DNA from: Bacteroidaceae bacterium
GTDB taxonomy: Bacteria; Bacteroidota; Bacteroidia; Bacteroidales; Bacteroidaceae
DNA length: 57,743 nucleotides
Assembly: GCA_016280855.1 (NCBI GenBank)
Contig: JAEEHP010000249.1
Span: 1 to 57,743, forward strand
Reading direction: 5' to 3'
Shown here: positions 43,239 through 52,394 of the stretch, one piece after another
Numbering within the stretch: position 1 is the stretch's first letter
How the letters are laid out: each line of letters opens with the position of its first letter
Notes under the pieces: generated by a model
What the model was told of the DNA's origin: nothing
The model's database searches: none
What the model saw: only the letters and a program-made list of their open reading frames with translations
Position numbers and translations under genes: made by a program

Positions 43239-44654
43239 ATGATATTCAACTCGTTTAATTTTATTGTCCTGTTCCCACTCATATTCCTGCTCTACTATGC
43301 CATCCCAGCAAAGTACGCGAAAGTTCGGAACCTGTTTTTACTCATCGTCAGCTATCTGCTCTATCTACAATGGAAACCTGTCTATGCACTGATCTTATTG
43401 GGCATCACTGTTGTGACCTATTACGCAGCGATAGCCGTAGAAAGGGCGAAACGCCCCAAGGGAATTCTGATAGTAGGGGTAATGCTTGCATTGCTGCCGT
43501 TGGTATTCTTCAAATATTTCAATTTTATCAATGACAGCATCAGCCATGCGCTGTCATTGGTCGGGCTGAACTTTCATCTGGCCGGATTGAACTGGGCTGT
43601 ACCCATCGGTATCTCATTTTTCACTTTTCAGGCGCTGGGCTATTTGTGGGATGTCTATTACAAACGGGATAAGGCAGAACATGATTTCCTCATCTATGCA
43701 CTGTTCGTCTCTTTCTTTCCGAGCATCCTTTCGGGTCCTATCAACAAGGCATCGCTCGTCATCCCTCAGTTGAGACATTTGCGCCCTTACTTCGATTATA
43801 GCAAAGCCGTCGAAGGATTGAAGATGCTGCTATGGGGTATGTTTATGAAGGTGGTGGTGGCCGACCGTGTGGCCTTATATGTAGATACGGTTCTTCCAAG
43901 TTACGAGAACTACACTGGTCTGTCGTGCTTCGTGGCGAGCCTGCTCTATTCCGTACAGATTTACGCCGATTTCGCGGGTTATTCGCTGATGGCCATCGGC
44001 GTCGGTAAGGTTCTTGGTTTTGAGCTGACAGAGAACTTCCGCCGCCCATACTTTGCCGTCAGCGTCTCCGAATTCTGGCATCGCTGGCACATCTCGCTAT
44101 CCACCTGGCTCAAGGACTACGTCTATATCCCGTTGGGTGGCAGCCGATGCTCTAAAATGCGCAGCTATTGGAACATCTTCGTGACGTTTCTCGTCAGCGG
44201 TATCTGGCATGGAGCCAGCTGGACTTTCATCGTTTGGGGATGCATGCACGGCATTTGTCAGATCATTGAGAAGATGCTGGGTCAGCAGAAGTGCAACTAC
44301 GGCTGGTTGGGGAAGAGTGTCAAAATCATCGTCACTTTCCTGCTCGTCAATTTTGCATGGATATTCTTCCGAATGCCAACGCTGGCTGATGCTTGTGGCG
44401 TGATTGCCAGAATCTTCGACCCGACATTGCCTTTGACGGTGTATATGAACAGTTTCACGACCACTGCTTTTATCGCTTTTGGCTTGACAATGCTCATTGT
44501 AAAAGACCTCTCAGACGAATTCTTTCCAGAGAAGCTGCACCTGTTTGACCACAAGAACATCTATATCCGCTGGTGTTCCTATTTGTTTATAATTGTTTCA
44601 ATCATGTTGGTAGGTGTCTTCAGTGCCGACCAGTTTATTTATGCAAATTTCTAA
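43239..44654 (+). CDS. MBOAT O-acyltransferase (AlgI/PatA-like)
   Basis: The 471-residue membrane protein carries the MBOAT signatures EFWHRWHISLSTWLKDY (about 276-292) and SGIWHGASWTFIVWG (about 318-332), the latter with the conserved active-site histidine. AlgI-like proteins pass an acetyl group across the inner membrane to a periplasmic partner. The next gene, a membrane-anchored SGNH protein starting four bases after its stop, is the evident partner. Together they likely acetylate the exported polysaccharide, or possibly peptidoglycan. Confidence 0.94.
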   Translation: MIFNSFNFIVLFPLIFLLYYAIPAKYAKVRNLFLLIVSYLLYLQWKPVYALILLGITVVTYYAAIAVERAKRPKGILIVGVMLALLPLVFFKYFNFINDSISHALSLVGLNFHLAGLNWAVPIGISFFTFQALGYLWDVYYKRDKAEHDFLIYALFVSFFPSILSGPINKASLVIPQLRHLRPYFDYSKAVEGLKMLLWGMFMKVVVADRVALYVDTVLPSYENYTGLSCFVASLLYSVQIYADFAGYSLMAIGVGKVLGFELTENFRRPYFAVSVSEFWHRWHISLSTWLKDYVYIPLGGSRCSKMRSYWNIFVTFLVSGIWHGASWTFIVWGCMHGICQIIEKMLGQQKCNYGWLGKSVKIIVTFLLVNFAWIFFRMPTLADACGVIARIFDPTLPLTVYMNSFTTTAFIAFGLTMLIVKDLSDEFFPEKLHLFDHKNIYIRWCSYLFIIVSIMLVGVFSADQFIYANF

Positions 44655-44657
44655 ACG

Positions 44658-45569
44658 ATGAAAAAATTCCTTCTTCGCATTGCTATATTCTTCGCCATCT
44701 TGGTGGTCATTGACCGCGTAGCAGGTTATGCTTTCTCGTATATGTCTAAGCATTCTAAAGGCGGATATGTGGGACACCATAATTATATCACTGATGGCGT
44801 ACATGAGGACGTACTGATCTTTGGCTCATCACGTGCTATCCATCACTATAATCCACAGATTATCGCAGATTCGCTTGGCCTTTCATGTTATAATTGCGGT
44901 CAAGACGGCAATGGAATCCTGCTTTTTTATGGTTGGTGGCAGATCATGAAAGAACACCACAAGCCCAAAGTTATCATTTATGATATCACTTCGGCATTCG
45001 ACCTTCACGTAGGTGAGGATAATCATAAATATCTCGGATGGTTGAAAGAGTCCTATGAACGAGCTAATGTTCGTGAGATTTTCGCGGCTGTAGATAAAAC
45101 CGAGAAAGTGAAGATGCTGAGTCAGATGTATCGGTACAATTCTAAATTCCATGAGATAGCTGCTGACTTCATACACCCATTACATTTAGTAAAGGAGAAC
45201 GGATTCCTGCCATTGCAAGGTGAGGTTGACACGATGAGAATAAGAAAGGACAATAACACTCCTGTTGAGAAGATCCAAGATGACTCATTGAAGATTGCGT
45301 ATATGAATAAGTTTATTGATGATACGGAGGGCGTACTTCTCATCTTTGCCGCCTCTCCTAAGTGGTATGGAAGTGTTCCAGGGGAATTTTCGGCCATCAG
45401 AAGTATATGTGAAGAGCGTAACATACCCTTCATTGATTTTTCAAGCGACCCGAAATATGTTCATAACAACGATTATTTCAAGGATGGCACCCATCTGAAT
45501 GCCCGAGGTGCTGATGAATTTACGCGTGACCTCATCCGGGAATTGAAGAGTCGCGACATTACATATTAG
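44658..45569 (+). CDS. SGNH-type protein, partner of the MBOAT acyltransferase
   Basis: The 303-residue protein has an N-terminal membrane anchor (LRIAIFFAILVVIDRVAGYA), the SGNH blocks GSSR at 56-59 with the nucleophile serine, an Asn/Gly region CYNCGQDGNG near 84, and DGTHLNARG (Asp276, His279 approximately). This is the layout of periplasmic AlgX/PatB/DltD-like O-acetyltransferases. It is the last gene of the polysaccharide locus and is followed by a strong terminator at 45584-45627. Confidence 0.85.
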   Translation: MKKFLLRIAIFFAILVVIDRVAGYAFSYMSKHSKGGYVGHHNYITDGVHEDVLIFGSSRAIHHYNPQIIADSLGLSCYNCGQDGNGILLFYGWWQIMKEHHKPKVIIYDITSAFDLHVGEDNHKYLGWLKESYERANVREIFAAVDKTEKVKMLSQMYRYNSKFHEIAADFIHPLHLVKENGFLPLQGEVDTMRIRKDNNTPVEKIQDDSLKIAYMNKFIDDTEGVLLIFAASPKWYGSVPGEFSAIRSICEERNIPFIDFSSDPKYVHNNDYFKDGTHLNARGADEFTRDLIRELKSRDITY

Positions 45570-45583
45570 CTCATCTACAAAAC

Positions 45584-45627
45584 GAGCGGGAAACCGTGCC
45601 GACATCCTAGGCCTTGGTTTCCCGCTC
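45584..45627. terminator. Bidirectional terminator between the polysaccharide locus and rny
   Basis: GAGCGGGAAACC and GGTTTCCCGCTC form a perfect 12-bp stem with a 20-base loop. The plus strand continues ATGGTTTTGTCTTT. It serves the SGNH gene on the left and probably rny on the right. Confidence 0.85.
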
Positions 45628-45691
45628 ATGGTTTTGTCTTTATCTTCTGCTGCGAGGCAGCATCCTATCATGGATGTACTTGCCCTAAGGC

Positions 45692-47251
45692 TTACTTGGC
45701 GTAGCTTACAGCTCTTGTCTCGCGGATGACGGTGATCTTCACTTGACCCGGATAGGTCATCTCGTTTTGGATCTTCGTGGCGATGTCGGTCGAGAGCGTT
45801 TCGATCTGCTTATCGTCGATCTTGTCGGCTCCGACGATGACGCGCAGTTCGCGGCCTGCCTGGATAGCGTAGGTCTTGGTGACACCGGTGTAGCTCATGG
45901 CGATGTCCTCCAGATCCTTCAGACGCTTGATGTATGCTTCGGCTATCTCGCGGCGAGCACCGGGACGAGCACCGCTGATGGCATCGCAAACCTGAACGAT
46001 GGGAGCGATGAGTGAGGTCATCTCCATTTCTTCGTGGTGAGCGCCGATGGCATTGCAGATGTCGGGCTTCTCCTTATATTTCTCGGCGAGCTTGGCACCA
46101 TAGAGTGCGTGTGGCATTTCGGGCTCCTCATCGGGCACTTTACCGATGTCGTGGAGCAGTCCGGCGCGCTTGGCCTTCTTGGCATTGAGACCCAGTTCGG
46201 AAGCCATGACGGCACAGAGGTTGGCTGTCTCACGAGCATGTTGCAGCAGGTTCTGTCCGTAGCTCGAACGGTATTTCATCTTACCGACGATGCGAATGAG
46301 TTCAGGATGCAGACCGTGTACGCCGAGGTCGATAGCGGTGCGCTTGCCCACTTCCATGATCTCTTCGTCAACCTGCTTCTTCACCTTTGCTACCACTTCT
46401 TCGATGCGGGCCGGATGGATACGACCGTCAGCAACAAGCTGGTGCAAGGCCAGTCGGGCTATCTCGCGGCGGACGGGATCGAAGCCGCTGATGACGATGG
46501 CTTCGGGCGTGTCGTCCACGACGATCTCAGTGCCCGTTGCTGCTTCGAGGGCACGGATATTACGACCTTCGCGACCGATGACACGTCCCTTGACATCGTC
46601 GTTGTCGATGTGGAACACGGTGACGCTATTCTCTACAGCGGTTTCTGTGGCCACACGCTGGATGGTCTGAATGACGATGCGCTTGGCTTCCTTGTTGGCT
46701 GTCATCTTGGCGTCGTCCATGATCTCGTTGATGTAGCTTGCGGCGGCAGTCTTGGCTTCGTCCTTGAGGGTCTCCACCAGACGTTCCTTAGCTTCCTCGG
46801 CGGTGAGTCCGCTGATCTTCTCCAGCTGAGTACGTTCCTGTGCGATGAGGCTTTCGAGACGCTGTCCGAGCTCTTCCTCTTTCTTTTGTAGGATGGCCTG
46901 CTGCTGTTCGATGCGTTTGCGTTCGTTCTCCTGTTCCGTCTTGCGGCGTGTGAGTTCGTCCTGCCGCTGGTTGAGGCTGATTTCGCGCTGTTTCAGGCGG
47001 TTCTCGCTCTGCTGGATCTGTTGGTTGCGCTGCTGCACTTCCTTCTCGAGTTCTGCTTTCTTGTTGAGGAACTTCTCCTTCACTTCGAGCAGTTTCTTCT
47101 GTTTGATGACTTCAGCGTCCTTCTTAGCTTCTTCATGCAGCTTCTTCATCTTGTTGGGCCTGGTGTGGCGATACCAGACGATCTGGTAGATGAGCACGGC
47201 CGCTGCAATGACAGCTGAGGCAATGGTGATTATCAATCCTAATGTTGACAT
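45692..47251 (-). CDS. rny: Ribonuclease Y
   Basis: RNase Y is a membrane-anchored endoribonuclease that starts mRNA decay. The 519-residue protein has the N-terminal membrane helix ([20 protein letters not shown]), a long coiled coil (about 35-190), a KH domain with [15 protein letters not shown] near 219-233, and an HD domain with [13 protein letters not shown] near 364-376. Length and order are normal. It is preceded by a 147-base gap with a hairpin followed by T-rich sequence, after zapA. Confidence 0.97.
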   Translation of the reverse strand: MSTLGLIITIASAVIAAAVLIYQIVWYRHTRPNKMKKLHEEAKKDAEVIKQKKLLEVKEKFLNKKAELEKEVQQRNQQIQQSENRLKQREISLNQRQDELTRRKTEQENERKRIEQQQAILQKKEEELGQRLESLIAQERTQLEKISGLTAEEAKERLVETLKDEAKTAAASYINEIMDDAKMTANKEAKRIVIQTIQRVATETAVENSVTVFHIDNDDVKGRVIGREGRNIRALEAATGTEIVVDDTPEAIVISGFDPVRREIARLALHQLVADGRIHPARIEEVVAKVKKQVDEEIMEVGKRTAIDLGVHGLHPELIRIVGKMKYRSSYGQNLLQHARETANLCAVMASELGLNAKKAKRAGLLHDIGKVPDEEPEMPHALYGAKLAEKYKEKPDICNAIGAHHEEMEMTSLIAPIVQVCDAISGARPGARREIAEAYIKRLKDLEDIAMSYTGVTKTYAIQAGRELRVIVGADKIDDKQIETLSTDIATKIQNEMTYPGQVKITVIRETRAVSYAK

Positions 47252-47271
47252 TTGTTTGTTTGTGGGTTTAA

Positions 47272-47398
47272 ATATAAAACAATGCGACGCTCCAACCTTC
47301 TCCTCGGCTTCGCAGAGCGGAGCACGCCGGAGTGGGGTGGTGCGTCGGTAGTGATTTCAGATGGGTGTGTGTCTCTGTTGGGGACAGACCGTTACGAC
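47272..47398 (-). ncRNA. Candidate structured RNA or terminator between zapA and rny
   Basis: The minus strand between the zapA stop and rny can fold into an irregular hairpin from 47348 to 47284, closed by CGACGC with GCGTCG and supported by inner CTCC/GGAG and GGC/GCC pairs. It is followed by ATTGTTTTATATTT, as at the end of a transcript. The 5' part contains a second small hairpin (GTCTGT, CCCCA, ACAGAGAC). A zapA neighbour is where 6S RNA lies in many bacteria, but I cannot confirm the central bubble of 6S here; a plain terminator is the simpler reading. Confidence 0.35.
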
Positions 47399-47689
47399 TT
47401 ACTTCAGGGCGCTGTTGATCTCGTTGACGAGACCGTTGAGGGTGGCCATGATGGGTCGTATGTTTCCGTTGGCGGATTCCTTCTGCAGGCGAACGGCGAT
47501 GTCGAGCACCGTCATGAGCAGATAGGTCGTCACGTTCTGACCCGGGAAATGGTTGGCATAGTAGCTGTAACGTTGGTTGATCAGCTTCTCTGCATCGCGG
47601 TAGAAGAGCTCTTCATCACGCTTTATGGTGATGGAAAAGCTCTGTCCGCCCAGTTTGAGGGTTATCTGAAAGGTATCGCTGATTTCCAT
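47399..47689 (-). CDS. zapA: Cell division protein ZapA
   Basis: The 96-residue protein matches the ZapA pattern: an N-terminal beta part (FQITLKLGGQSFSITIKRDE) and a helical part beginning FYRDAEKLINQRYSYYANHF, then LLMTVLDIAVRLQKES, which forms the dimer coiled coil. ZapA binds and bundles FtsZ at the division ring. It follows the coiled-coil gene by 13 bases and shares its promoter at 48050-48080. Confidence 0.92.
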   Translation of the reverse strand: MEISDTFQITLKLGGQSFSITIKRDEELFYRDAEKLINQRYSYYANHFPGQNVTTYLLMTVLDIAVRLQKESANGNIRPIMATLNGLVNEINSALK

Positions 47690-47702
47690 TTATTGTCTTC
47701 TC

Positions 47703-48011
47703 CTATTGTTGTATGCCCATAGTCTTGAGCAATGCGATACACTTATCTACGTCGCGCACCAGATGGTTGATACGCTGTCTGGCCATGGCGATGTCTCCGT
47801 CGCCGACCTCCAGCATCTTGGCCATCTTGAGGTTTTTGTATTCGGCTTCAAGGTCCTTACACTTTTGCTTGAACGTCTGAAGTTCATTGTCCTTGGAAAC
47901 GAGCTCATTAAGCAACTCCTCATTCTCTTCCTTCTGCTGTTGGAACTTGAGGATGAGTTGCCGTGTGCGGGTCTCCAGGAGACGTATGGTTTTCTCTTCT
48001 TCGGCGGTCAT
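47703..48011 (-). CDS. Small coiled-coil protein upstream of zapA
   Basis: A 102-residue protein that is mostly one charged coiled coil (KTIRLLETRTRQLILKFQQQ, through EAEYKNLKMAKML), ending with a short helical tail (RQRINHLVRDVDKCIALLK). Small coiled-coil proteins next to zapA suggest a ZapB-like division role, but there is no direct proof. It has its own promoter at 48050-48080 and is the first gene before zapA. Confidence 0.85.
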   Translation of the reverse strand: MTAEEEKTIRLLETRTRQLILKFQQQKEENEELLNELVSKDNELQTFKQKCKDLEAEYKNLKMAKMLEVGDGDIAMARQRINHLVRDVDKCIALLKTMGIQQ

Positions 48012-48049
48012 AGTGTTCCTTTTCTGCCTAAAATATAGTTTTTACGGCA

Positions 48050-48080
48050 CAAAGATAGCGAACCTTTTCGGTTTATGCAA
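48050..48080 (-). promoter_or_regulatory. Promoter of the coiled-coil/zapA operon
   Basis: The minus strand has TTG at 48080-48078 and TATCTTTG at 48057-48050, 20 bases apart. Confidence 0.75.
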
Positions 48081-48096
48081 GTTTTTTAGCGCTATT

Positions 48097-48732
48097 TTAC
48101 TTTTTCGTGGCTTCATCGATGTCTGCGCGCTTCTCTTTTTTGGCGAGCATGACGGTTGTATGGACGTATTCAGTCATCCATTTTTCGGAGAAACCGAGCA
48201 TCTGCTGATACTTTCGCACACCGGCTACGGTGCGGCGCACGTTCTCGTCTTTCCAATCGTTCTTGGTCATGATATCATGTACCGTTTTCTCGGTCATGGT
48301 GAGCAAGGCGCCCCTCATGAACGACGGCAGACGGAACTTCCACTGCATGAGGTTGCCCATGAGCATCATCAGATCCTGCGAGAAACCTTGGAATTGCAAC
48401 AGGTAGGGTTGCACGTCCTGGATCTTCTTGCAACGTTTCTTCAGGCTGGCGTCAATCTCAGGGGTGAAGGTGTCGCTGATGCCGTAGATCTCAGTGAGCA
48501 TGGTGTTGCAGCGCTTCTTCTCGGCAAGGCCCAGCTTATTGTTCAGCGTCGGCACTTTCAGCGTCTGCTTGAACACACGGAGGTCGGGCAGGGCTGCCAG
48601 GTTGGTGATGCCTACTTGTGAAGCCAGGGATGCCTGGAGATAAACACGGATGAGCGTCATGAAATCTTCCATGCCGCCCACTTTGGTCGTCTCGGTCTCT
48701 TTACGACCGAATAATTTGCTAAGGAATGACAT
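48097..48732 (-). CDS. Conserved hypothetical helical protein
   Basis: The 211-residue protein begins MSFLSKLFGRKE and is predicted almost wholly helical (VYLQASLASQVGITNLAALP, LTEIYGISDTFTPEIDASLK, YLLQFQGFSQDLMMLMGNLM). There is no signal, membrane segment or known motif. Similar proteins seem common in Bacteroidales but I know no function. A complete promoter lies at 48764-48795, divergent from that of the Wzc gene. Confidence 0.85.
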   Translation of the reverse strand: MSFLSKLFGRKETETTKVGGMEDFMTLIRVYLQASLASQVGITNLAALPDLRVFKQTLKVPTLNNKLGLAEKKRCNTMLTEIYGISDTFTPEIDASLKKRCKKIQDVQPYLLQFQGFSQDLMMLMGNLMQWKFRLPSFMRGALLTMTEKTVHDIMTKNDWKDENVRRTVAGVRKYQQMLGFSEKWMTEYVHTTVMLAKKEKRADIDEATKK

Positions 48733-48763
48733 ATTATTTGTTGTTTATTTGCATTTTGCCGTG

Positions 48764-48795
48764 CAAAGATACGCTATTTTAAGGTCGTTGCCAAA
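48764..48795 (-). promoter_or_regulatory. Promoter of the 211-residue hypothetical gene
   Basis: The minus strand has TTTG at 48795-48792 and TATCTTTG at 48771-48764, exactly 20 bases apart: one of the best consensus matches here. Confidence 0.8.
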
Positions 48796-48857
48796 GAAAT
48801 GCGCTCCTTTTTGATGTTTTCCTGATGAAAAGTTCATATTTTCTCAAAAACTATTGT

Positions 48858-48865
48858 TACCTTTG
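48858..48865 (+). promoter_or_regulatory. Promoter -7 element of the Wzc-type kinase gene
   Basis: TACCTTTG lies 73 bases before the ATG at 48939; no clear -33. Confidence 0.65.
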
Positions 48866-48938
48866 CACCGCAATTCATGCGCGCACGACGCGTTCCTTTT
48901 ATATATACATTGCGTTAACATCAAAATAAATTTATAAT

Positions 48939-51398
48939 ATGGCAGATTACGTCGACGAAGAAAGAAAGGACATGGAAGAATCCTCCGGGATTGACTTCCG
49001 CATGGTTTGGTCCATCATTGTGTTGAACTGGTACTGGTTCATCATCTCTGCAGTGGTATGTTTGGGATTGGCTTACGCCTATCTCCGTTATCAGCATCCG
49101 GTTTATCAGTCTTCAGCCAAGATCCTGATCAAGGATGACAACAACAACCGAAAGAACTCGGGACAAGGCATGAGCATTGATCAGCTGGGTATCATCACCA
49201 ACACCAACGGTTTCGAGAACGAGTTGGAGATTATCAGCTCGACGGCTGTAGCCACTCGTGCCGTGAAGGCGTTGAAGCTCTATGTCACCTACACCATCGA
49301 AGGGCGTGTCACCGAAGCTGAGCTTTACAAGAACAGCCCGGTGCTCGTTGACCTGGAAGAGAGTCGTCTGGAAATGTTGAAGACGGCCATTCCCGTTGAG
49401 ATGGTTAAGACGGGAAAGGACAAGATCCGCGTTTCCATCAGCCTTCCCTCGAAGGGCGACGAACCCGATGTCGTTTCGCGTGAGCTGACGACTTTCCCCT
49501 GCGTGGTGAACACGAAGGTGGGTAAGATCATGTTCTCGCGCAATCCCGGCTTCAACTTCCCCGACCGCAAGATTACGGCAGTCATCTATCCGCCCGTCAG
49601 CATGGGTCGTGCCTATGCTCGCCGCCTCCGCGCTGAACCGACGTCGAAGATGACCAGTGTGGCTGTGCTCTCGATCCTCGATACTTCCGTGGAACGTGCT
49701 CAGGATTACCTCGGACAACTCGTTACCTCTTATAATGAGGATGCCAACGAGGACAAGAACGAGGTGGCACAGAAGACCGAGGAGTTCATCAAGGAACGTA
49801 TCGAGGTCATTCAGGGCGAACTTGGAGAAACCGAAGGTCGCATCGAGGGCTTCAAGCGCAGCAACGAACTCACGAACCTTCCCTCCGACGCTACGGCAGC
49901 GCTGTCGCAGTCCACGGAGTTCCAGAAGAAGCAGGTGGACATCCAAACGCAGATGAGCCTCGTCAAGTCGTTGCTCGACTACGTGCAGAACCCCACCAAC
50001 TGCCTCACGCTCATCCCGGCTAACATCGGCATCAGCAATGCCAGCGCCAACGAGATGATCAAGGACTACAACACGAAGGTGCTCAATCGCAACCGTCTCA
50101 TCCGTGGTTCGTCGGAGAACTCTCCCGCCGTCATGCAGGTGACGGATGAAGTGCAGGCTTTGTGGGAGGCTGTCGGACAGCAGCTCCGCGCCATCTATCG
50201 CGATTTGCAGATTCAGAAGAACTCCATCGACAACCAGTACGCCCTCTTTGCCGGCAAGGTCAGCAACACGCCGACGCAGGAACGTGCTATGAACGATATG
50301 GGACGTCAGCAGCAGATTAAGGCCAGCCTCTATCTGATGTTGTTGGAACGTCGCGAGGAGAACTACATCTCACTGGTCTCCACGGCTAACAAGGCTCGTA
50401 TCATCGACCAGCCTCAGTTCGACGGCAAGGTCAGCCCGAAGAGCAAGCTGATTCTCTTGGCAGCTCTTCTCATAGGACTGTTCCTGCCTTTGGTGCTGTT
50501 CTATCTGCGTGAGATGTTGCGCTTCCGCATCGAAGGCCGCGACGATCTGGAGAAGGCCACCAAGGTGCCCATCGTTGCCGACATCCCCTTGACGGACAAG
50601 TTAGCCGACGGCGAACGTGCCATCGTGGTGAAGGAGAACAAGAACAATATGATGGAAGAGGCTTTCCGCGGACTGCGTACCAACCTGCGCTTCCTGCTCG
50701 GCAAGGGCGAGAAGGTCATTTGTGCTACGTCCACCGTGCCTGGTGAAGGCAAGACGTTCGTGGCCACGAACCTCGCCATGTCCTTGGCATTGCTGGGCAA
50801 GAAAGTCATCATCATCGGTCTGGATATCCGTAAGCCGCGTCTGGTGAAGCTCTTCGGCCTGCCTTCGAGCAAGCATGGTATCACCAGCTACCTGGCTGGC
50901 GACACGGCTGATTTCGACCTATTGGAGGAGCAGATCGTCAAGGGTGTGCATAATCCCAATCTCGATGTGCTGCCCGCCGGTATCATCCCGCCGAACCCCG
51001 GTGAACTGATTACTCGCGACCTCCTTGACAAGGCTGTTGACTACCTGAAGACGAAGTACGACTACATCGTCCTCGACACGCCTCCTGTAGGTCTGGTCAG
51101 CGATACCTTCGAGTTAGGTCGTCTTGTTGACGTCACCTTCTTCGTCGTTCGTTCTGAGGTTACGACCAAGGCTGATGTCGATGTCATCAACCGCACTGTT
51201 CGCGATGGCAAGATGCCTAAGGTGAACCTCGTGTTCAACGGTGTCAACCTGAAGAAGAAGAAGTATGGCTTCTACTATGGCTACGGCAAGTACGGCGGCT
51301 ATAGCAAGTATGGCACCTACTACGGACGCTATGGTCACTACGGTTCCTATGGTCACTACGGTGATGCTTCCAGCAAGAAGGAACATGTAGAGAAGTAA
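48939..51398 (+). CDS. Wzc-type polysaccharide co-polymerase and tyrosine autokinase
   Basis: The 819-residue inner membrane protein has a Wzz domain between two membrane helices (MVWSIIVLNWYWFIISAVVC near 23-42 and LILLAALLIGLFLPLVLFYL near 506-525), a GNVR-like segment, and a cytoplasmic BY-kinase domain: Walker A VPGEGKT near 600, Walker A' IIIGLDIRKPR near 625, Walker B YIVLDTPPVG near 709. The C-terminal tail has 13 tyrosines in 34 residues within Lys/Gly-rich sequence, the expected autophosphorylation cluster. The usual partner, a Wza-type lipoprotein, is encoded convergently just downstream. Confidence 0.95.
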   Translation: MADYVDEERKDMEESSGIDFRMVWSIIVLNWYWFIISAVVCLGLAYAYLRYQHPVYQSSAKILIKDDNNNRKNSGQGMSIDQLGIITNTNGFENELEIISSTAVATRAVKALKLYVTYTIEGRVTEAELYKNSPVLVDLEESRLEMLKTAIPVEMVKTGKDKIRVSISLPSKGDEPDVVSRELTTFPCVVNTKVGKIMFSRNPGFNFPDRKITAVIYPPVSMGRAYARRLRAEPTSKMTSVAVLSILDTSVERAQDYLGQLVTSYNEDANEDKNEVAQKTEEFIKERIEVIQGELGETEGRIEGFKRSNELTNLPSDATAALSQSTEFQKKQVDIQTQMSLVKSLLDYVQNPTNCLTLIPANIGISNASANEMIKDYNTKVLNRNRLIRGSSENSPAVMQVTDEVQALWEAVGQQLRAIYRDLQIQKNSIDNQYALFAGKVSNTPTQERAMNDMGRQQQIKASLYLMLLERREENYISLVSTANKARIIDQPQFDGKVSPKSKLILLAALLIGLFLPLVLFYLREMLRFRIEGRDDLEKATKVPIVADIPLTDKLADGERAIVVKENKNNMMEEAFRGLRTNLRFLLGKGEKVICATSTVPGEGKTFVATNLAMSLALLGKKVIIIGLDIRKPRLVKLFGLPSSKHGITSYLAGDTADFDLLEEQIVKGVHNPNLDVLPAGIIPPNPGELITRDLLDKAVDYLKTKYDYIVLDTPPVGLVSDTFELGRLVDVTFFVVRSEVTTKADVDVINRTVRDGKMPKVNLVFNGVNLKKKKYGFYYGYGKYGGYSKYGTYYGRYGHYGSYGHYGDASSKKEHVEK

Positions 51399-51399
51399 C

Positions 51400-51431
51400 A
51401 AAAAAGCCCCGCCATCCGGCGGGGCTTTTTT
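51400..51431. terminator. Bidirectional terminator between the Wzc and Wza genes
   Basis: A 14-bp perfect stem including A6 and T6 flanks (core GCCCCGCC and GGCGGGGC, loop ATCC). It works on both strands and separates the two convergent genes. Confidence 0.9.
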
Positions 51432-51478
51432 GTCTCTAGAATCTCTAGAAAATCTAGATGATCTAGAAAATCTAGAAA
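51432..51478. repeat. Tandem TCTAGA repeats
   Basis: Five copies of TCTAGA or CTAGA, 9-10 bases apart, lie between the terminator and the stop of the Wza-type gene. Each is the XbaI-like palindrome; no function is apparent. Confidence 0.6.
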
Positions 51479-52324
51479 TTAGGGATTCTTTTTTGTTGCC
51501 GTCAGATTGACGATTGAGATGGCGAGGGCTGTGACGGAGGCAAGGGCGCTGATGACGCTGCCGCCGACACCGAGGAAGGTAGAGAATGCGGAGCTCTTCA
51601 CGTTCTGGCTCTTGTTAGGCTGCACGTAGATGAGGTCATTCTGCTGGACGTAGAAAGCGGGATTGTCGAAGATGTCGGTTGAGGTGAGGTCGAGGTGATA
51701 CTTCGAGCGCTTGCCGTTCTCTTCGCGATAGAGTGTCACTTCCTTGCGCAGGGCCTGATCGCTGACGTCACCGCACTGCGAGAGAACGTCGAGAACCGTG
51801 TTGCGTTCCGAGGTCAGGCTGACCACATGCGGGCTCTTGACGGCACCGAGTACGGCAACACGAGCATTCAGCAGGCGTACGGTCACTTCCGGCTCACGGA
51901 TGATGTTCTTTTCCTTGATCTTGTTCTCGACGGCTTTGGCGGCCTCGGCACAGGTCATGTTGCGTACATAGACGGTGCCCAGCATCGGGAGGAGCAGGTT
52001 GCCGTTGTTGTCAACGGTGTAGCCATAGACGTTGCCCATGGAACCGGACTGGCCGTAGTTCAGGTTGGCCGAGCCTGTGCGGCTGCCTAAACCCATGGTG
52101 ACATCGAGGTTAAACACTTCCAGGAGTTCGGGGTTGTCGCAGGTCACCTTGATGAGCACCTGGTCGGCGGGTTTCAGACGCATCTCGTACTTCTGCAGGA
52201 TGTCCTGAGCTTCCTCGAACATGATGTCGGAGTTCTGGAAGTAAACGATTTTTTTGCTGCTCACGCAGGAGCAGAGACAGACGATGGCAGCTGCCACGAA
52301 TGTCAGGTTGAGGATTTTCTTCAT
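51479..52324 (-). CDS. Wza-type polysaccharide export lipoprotein
   Basis: The 281-residue protein has a lipoprotein signal (FVAAAIVCLCSC), a Poly_export domain (YEMRLKPADQVLIKVTCDNP onward, GLGSRTGSANLN, NGNLLLPMLGTVYV), one or two SLBB-like segments (VTVRLLNARVAVLGAVKSPH) and a C-terminal membrane helix (GGSVISALASVTALAISIVN). It forms the outer-membrane exit for the chain synthesised with the Wzc-type kinase. No good promoter is visible upstream, where only ATAGATGCT repeats lie. Confidence 0.92.
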   Translation of the reverse strand: MKKILNLTFVAAAIVCLCSCVSSKKIVYFQNSDIMFEEAQDILQKYEMRLKPADQVLIKVTCDNPELLEVFNLDVTMGLGSRTGSANLNYGQSGSMGNVYGYTVDNNGNLLLPMLGTVYVRNMTCAEAAKAVENKIKEKNIIREPEVTVRLLNARVAVLGAVKSPHVVSLTSERNTVLDVLSQCGDVSDQALRKEVTLYREENGKRSKYHLDLTSTDIFDNPAFYVQQNDLIYVQPNKSQNVKSSAFSTFLGVGGSVISALASVTALAISIVNLTATKKNP

Positions 52325-52351
52325 AGAAATAATATTGAGGTTGATAATTGA

Positions 52352-52390
52352 TTTTGATAGATACTATAGATGCTATAGATGCTATGGGGG
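52352..52390. repeat. ATAGATGCT tandem repeat between the Wza-type gene and rfbA
   Basis: About three imperfect copies of CTATAGATG lie between the Wza-type gene start and the rfbA stop. Confidence 0.55.
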
Positions 52391-52394
52391 GGAG

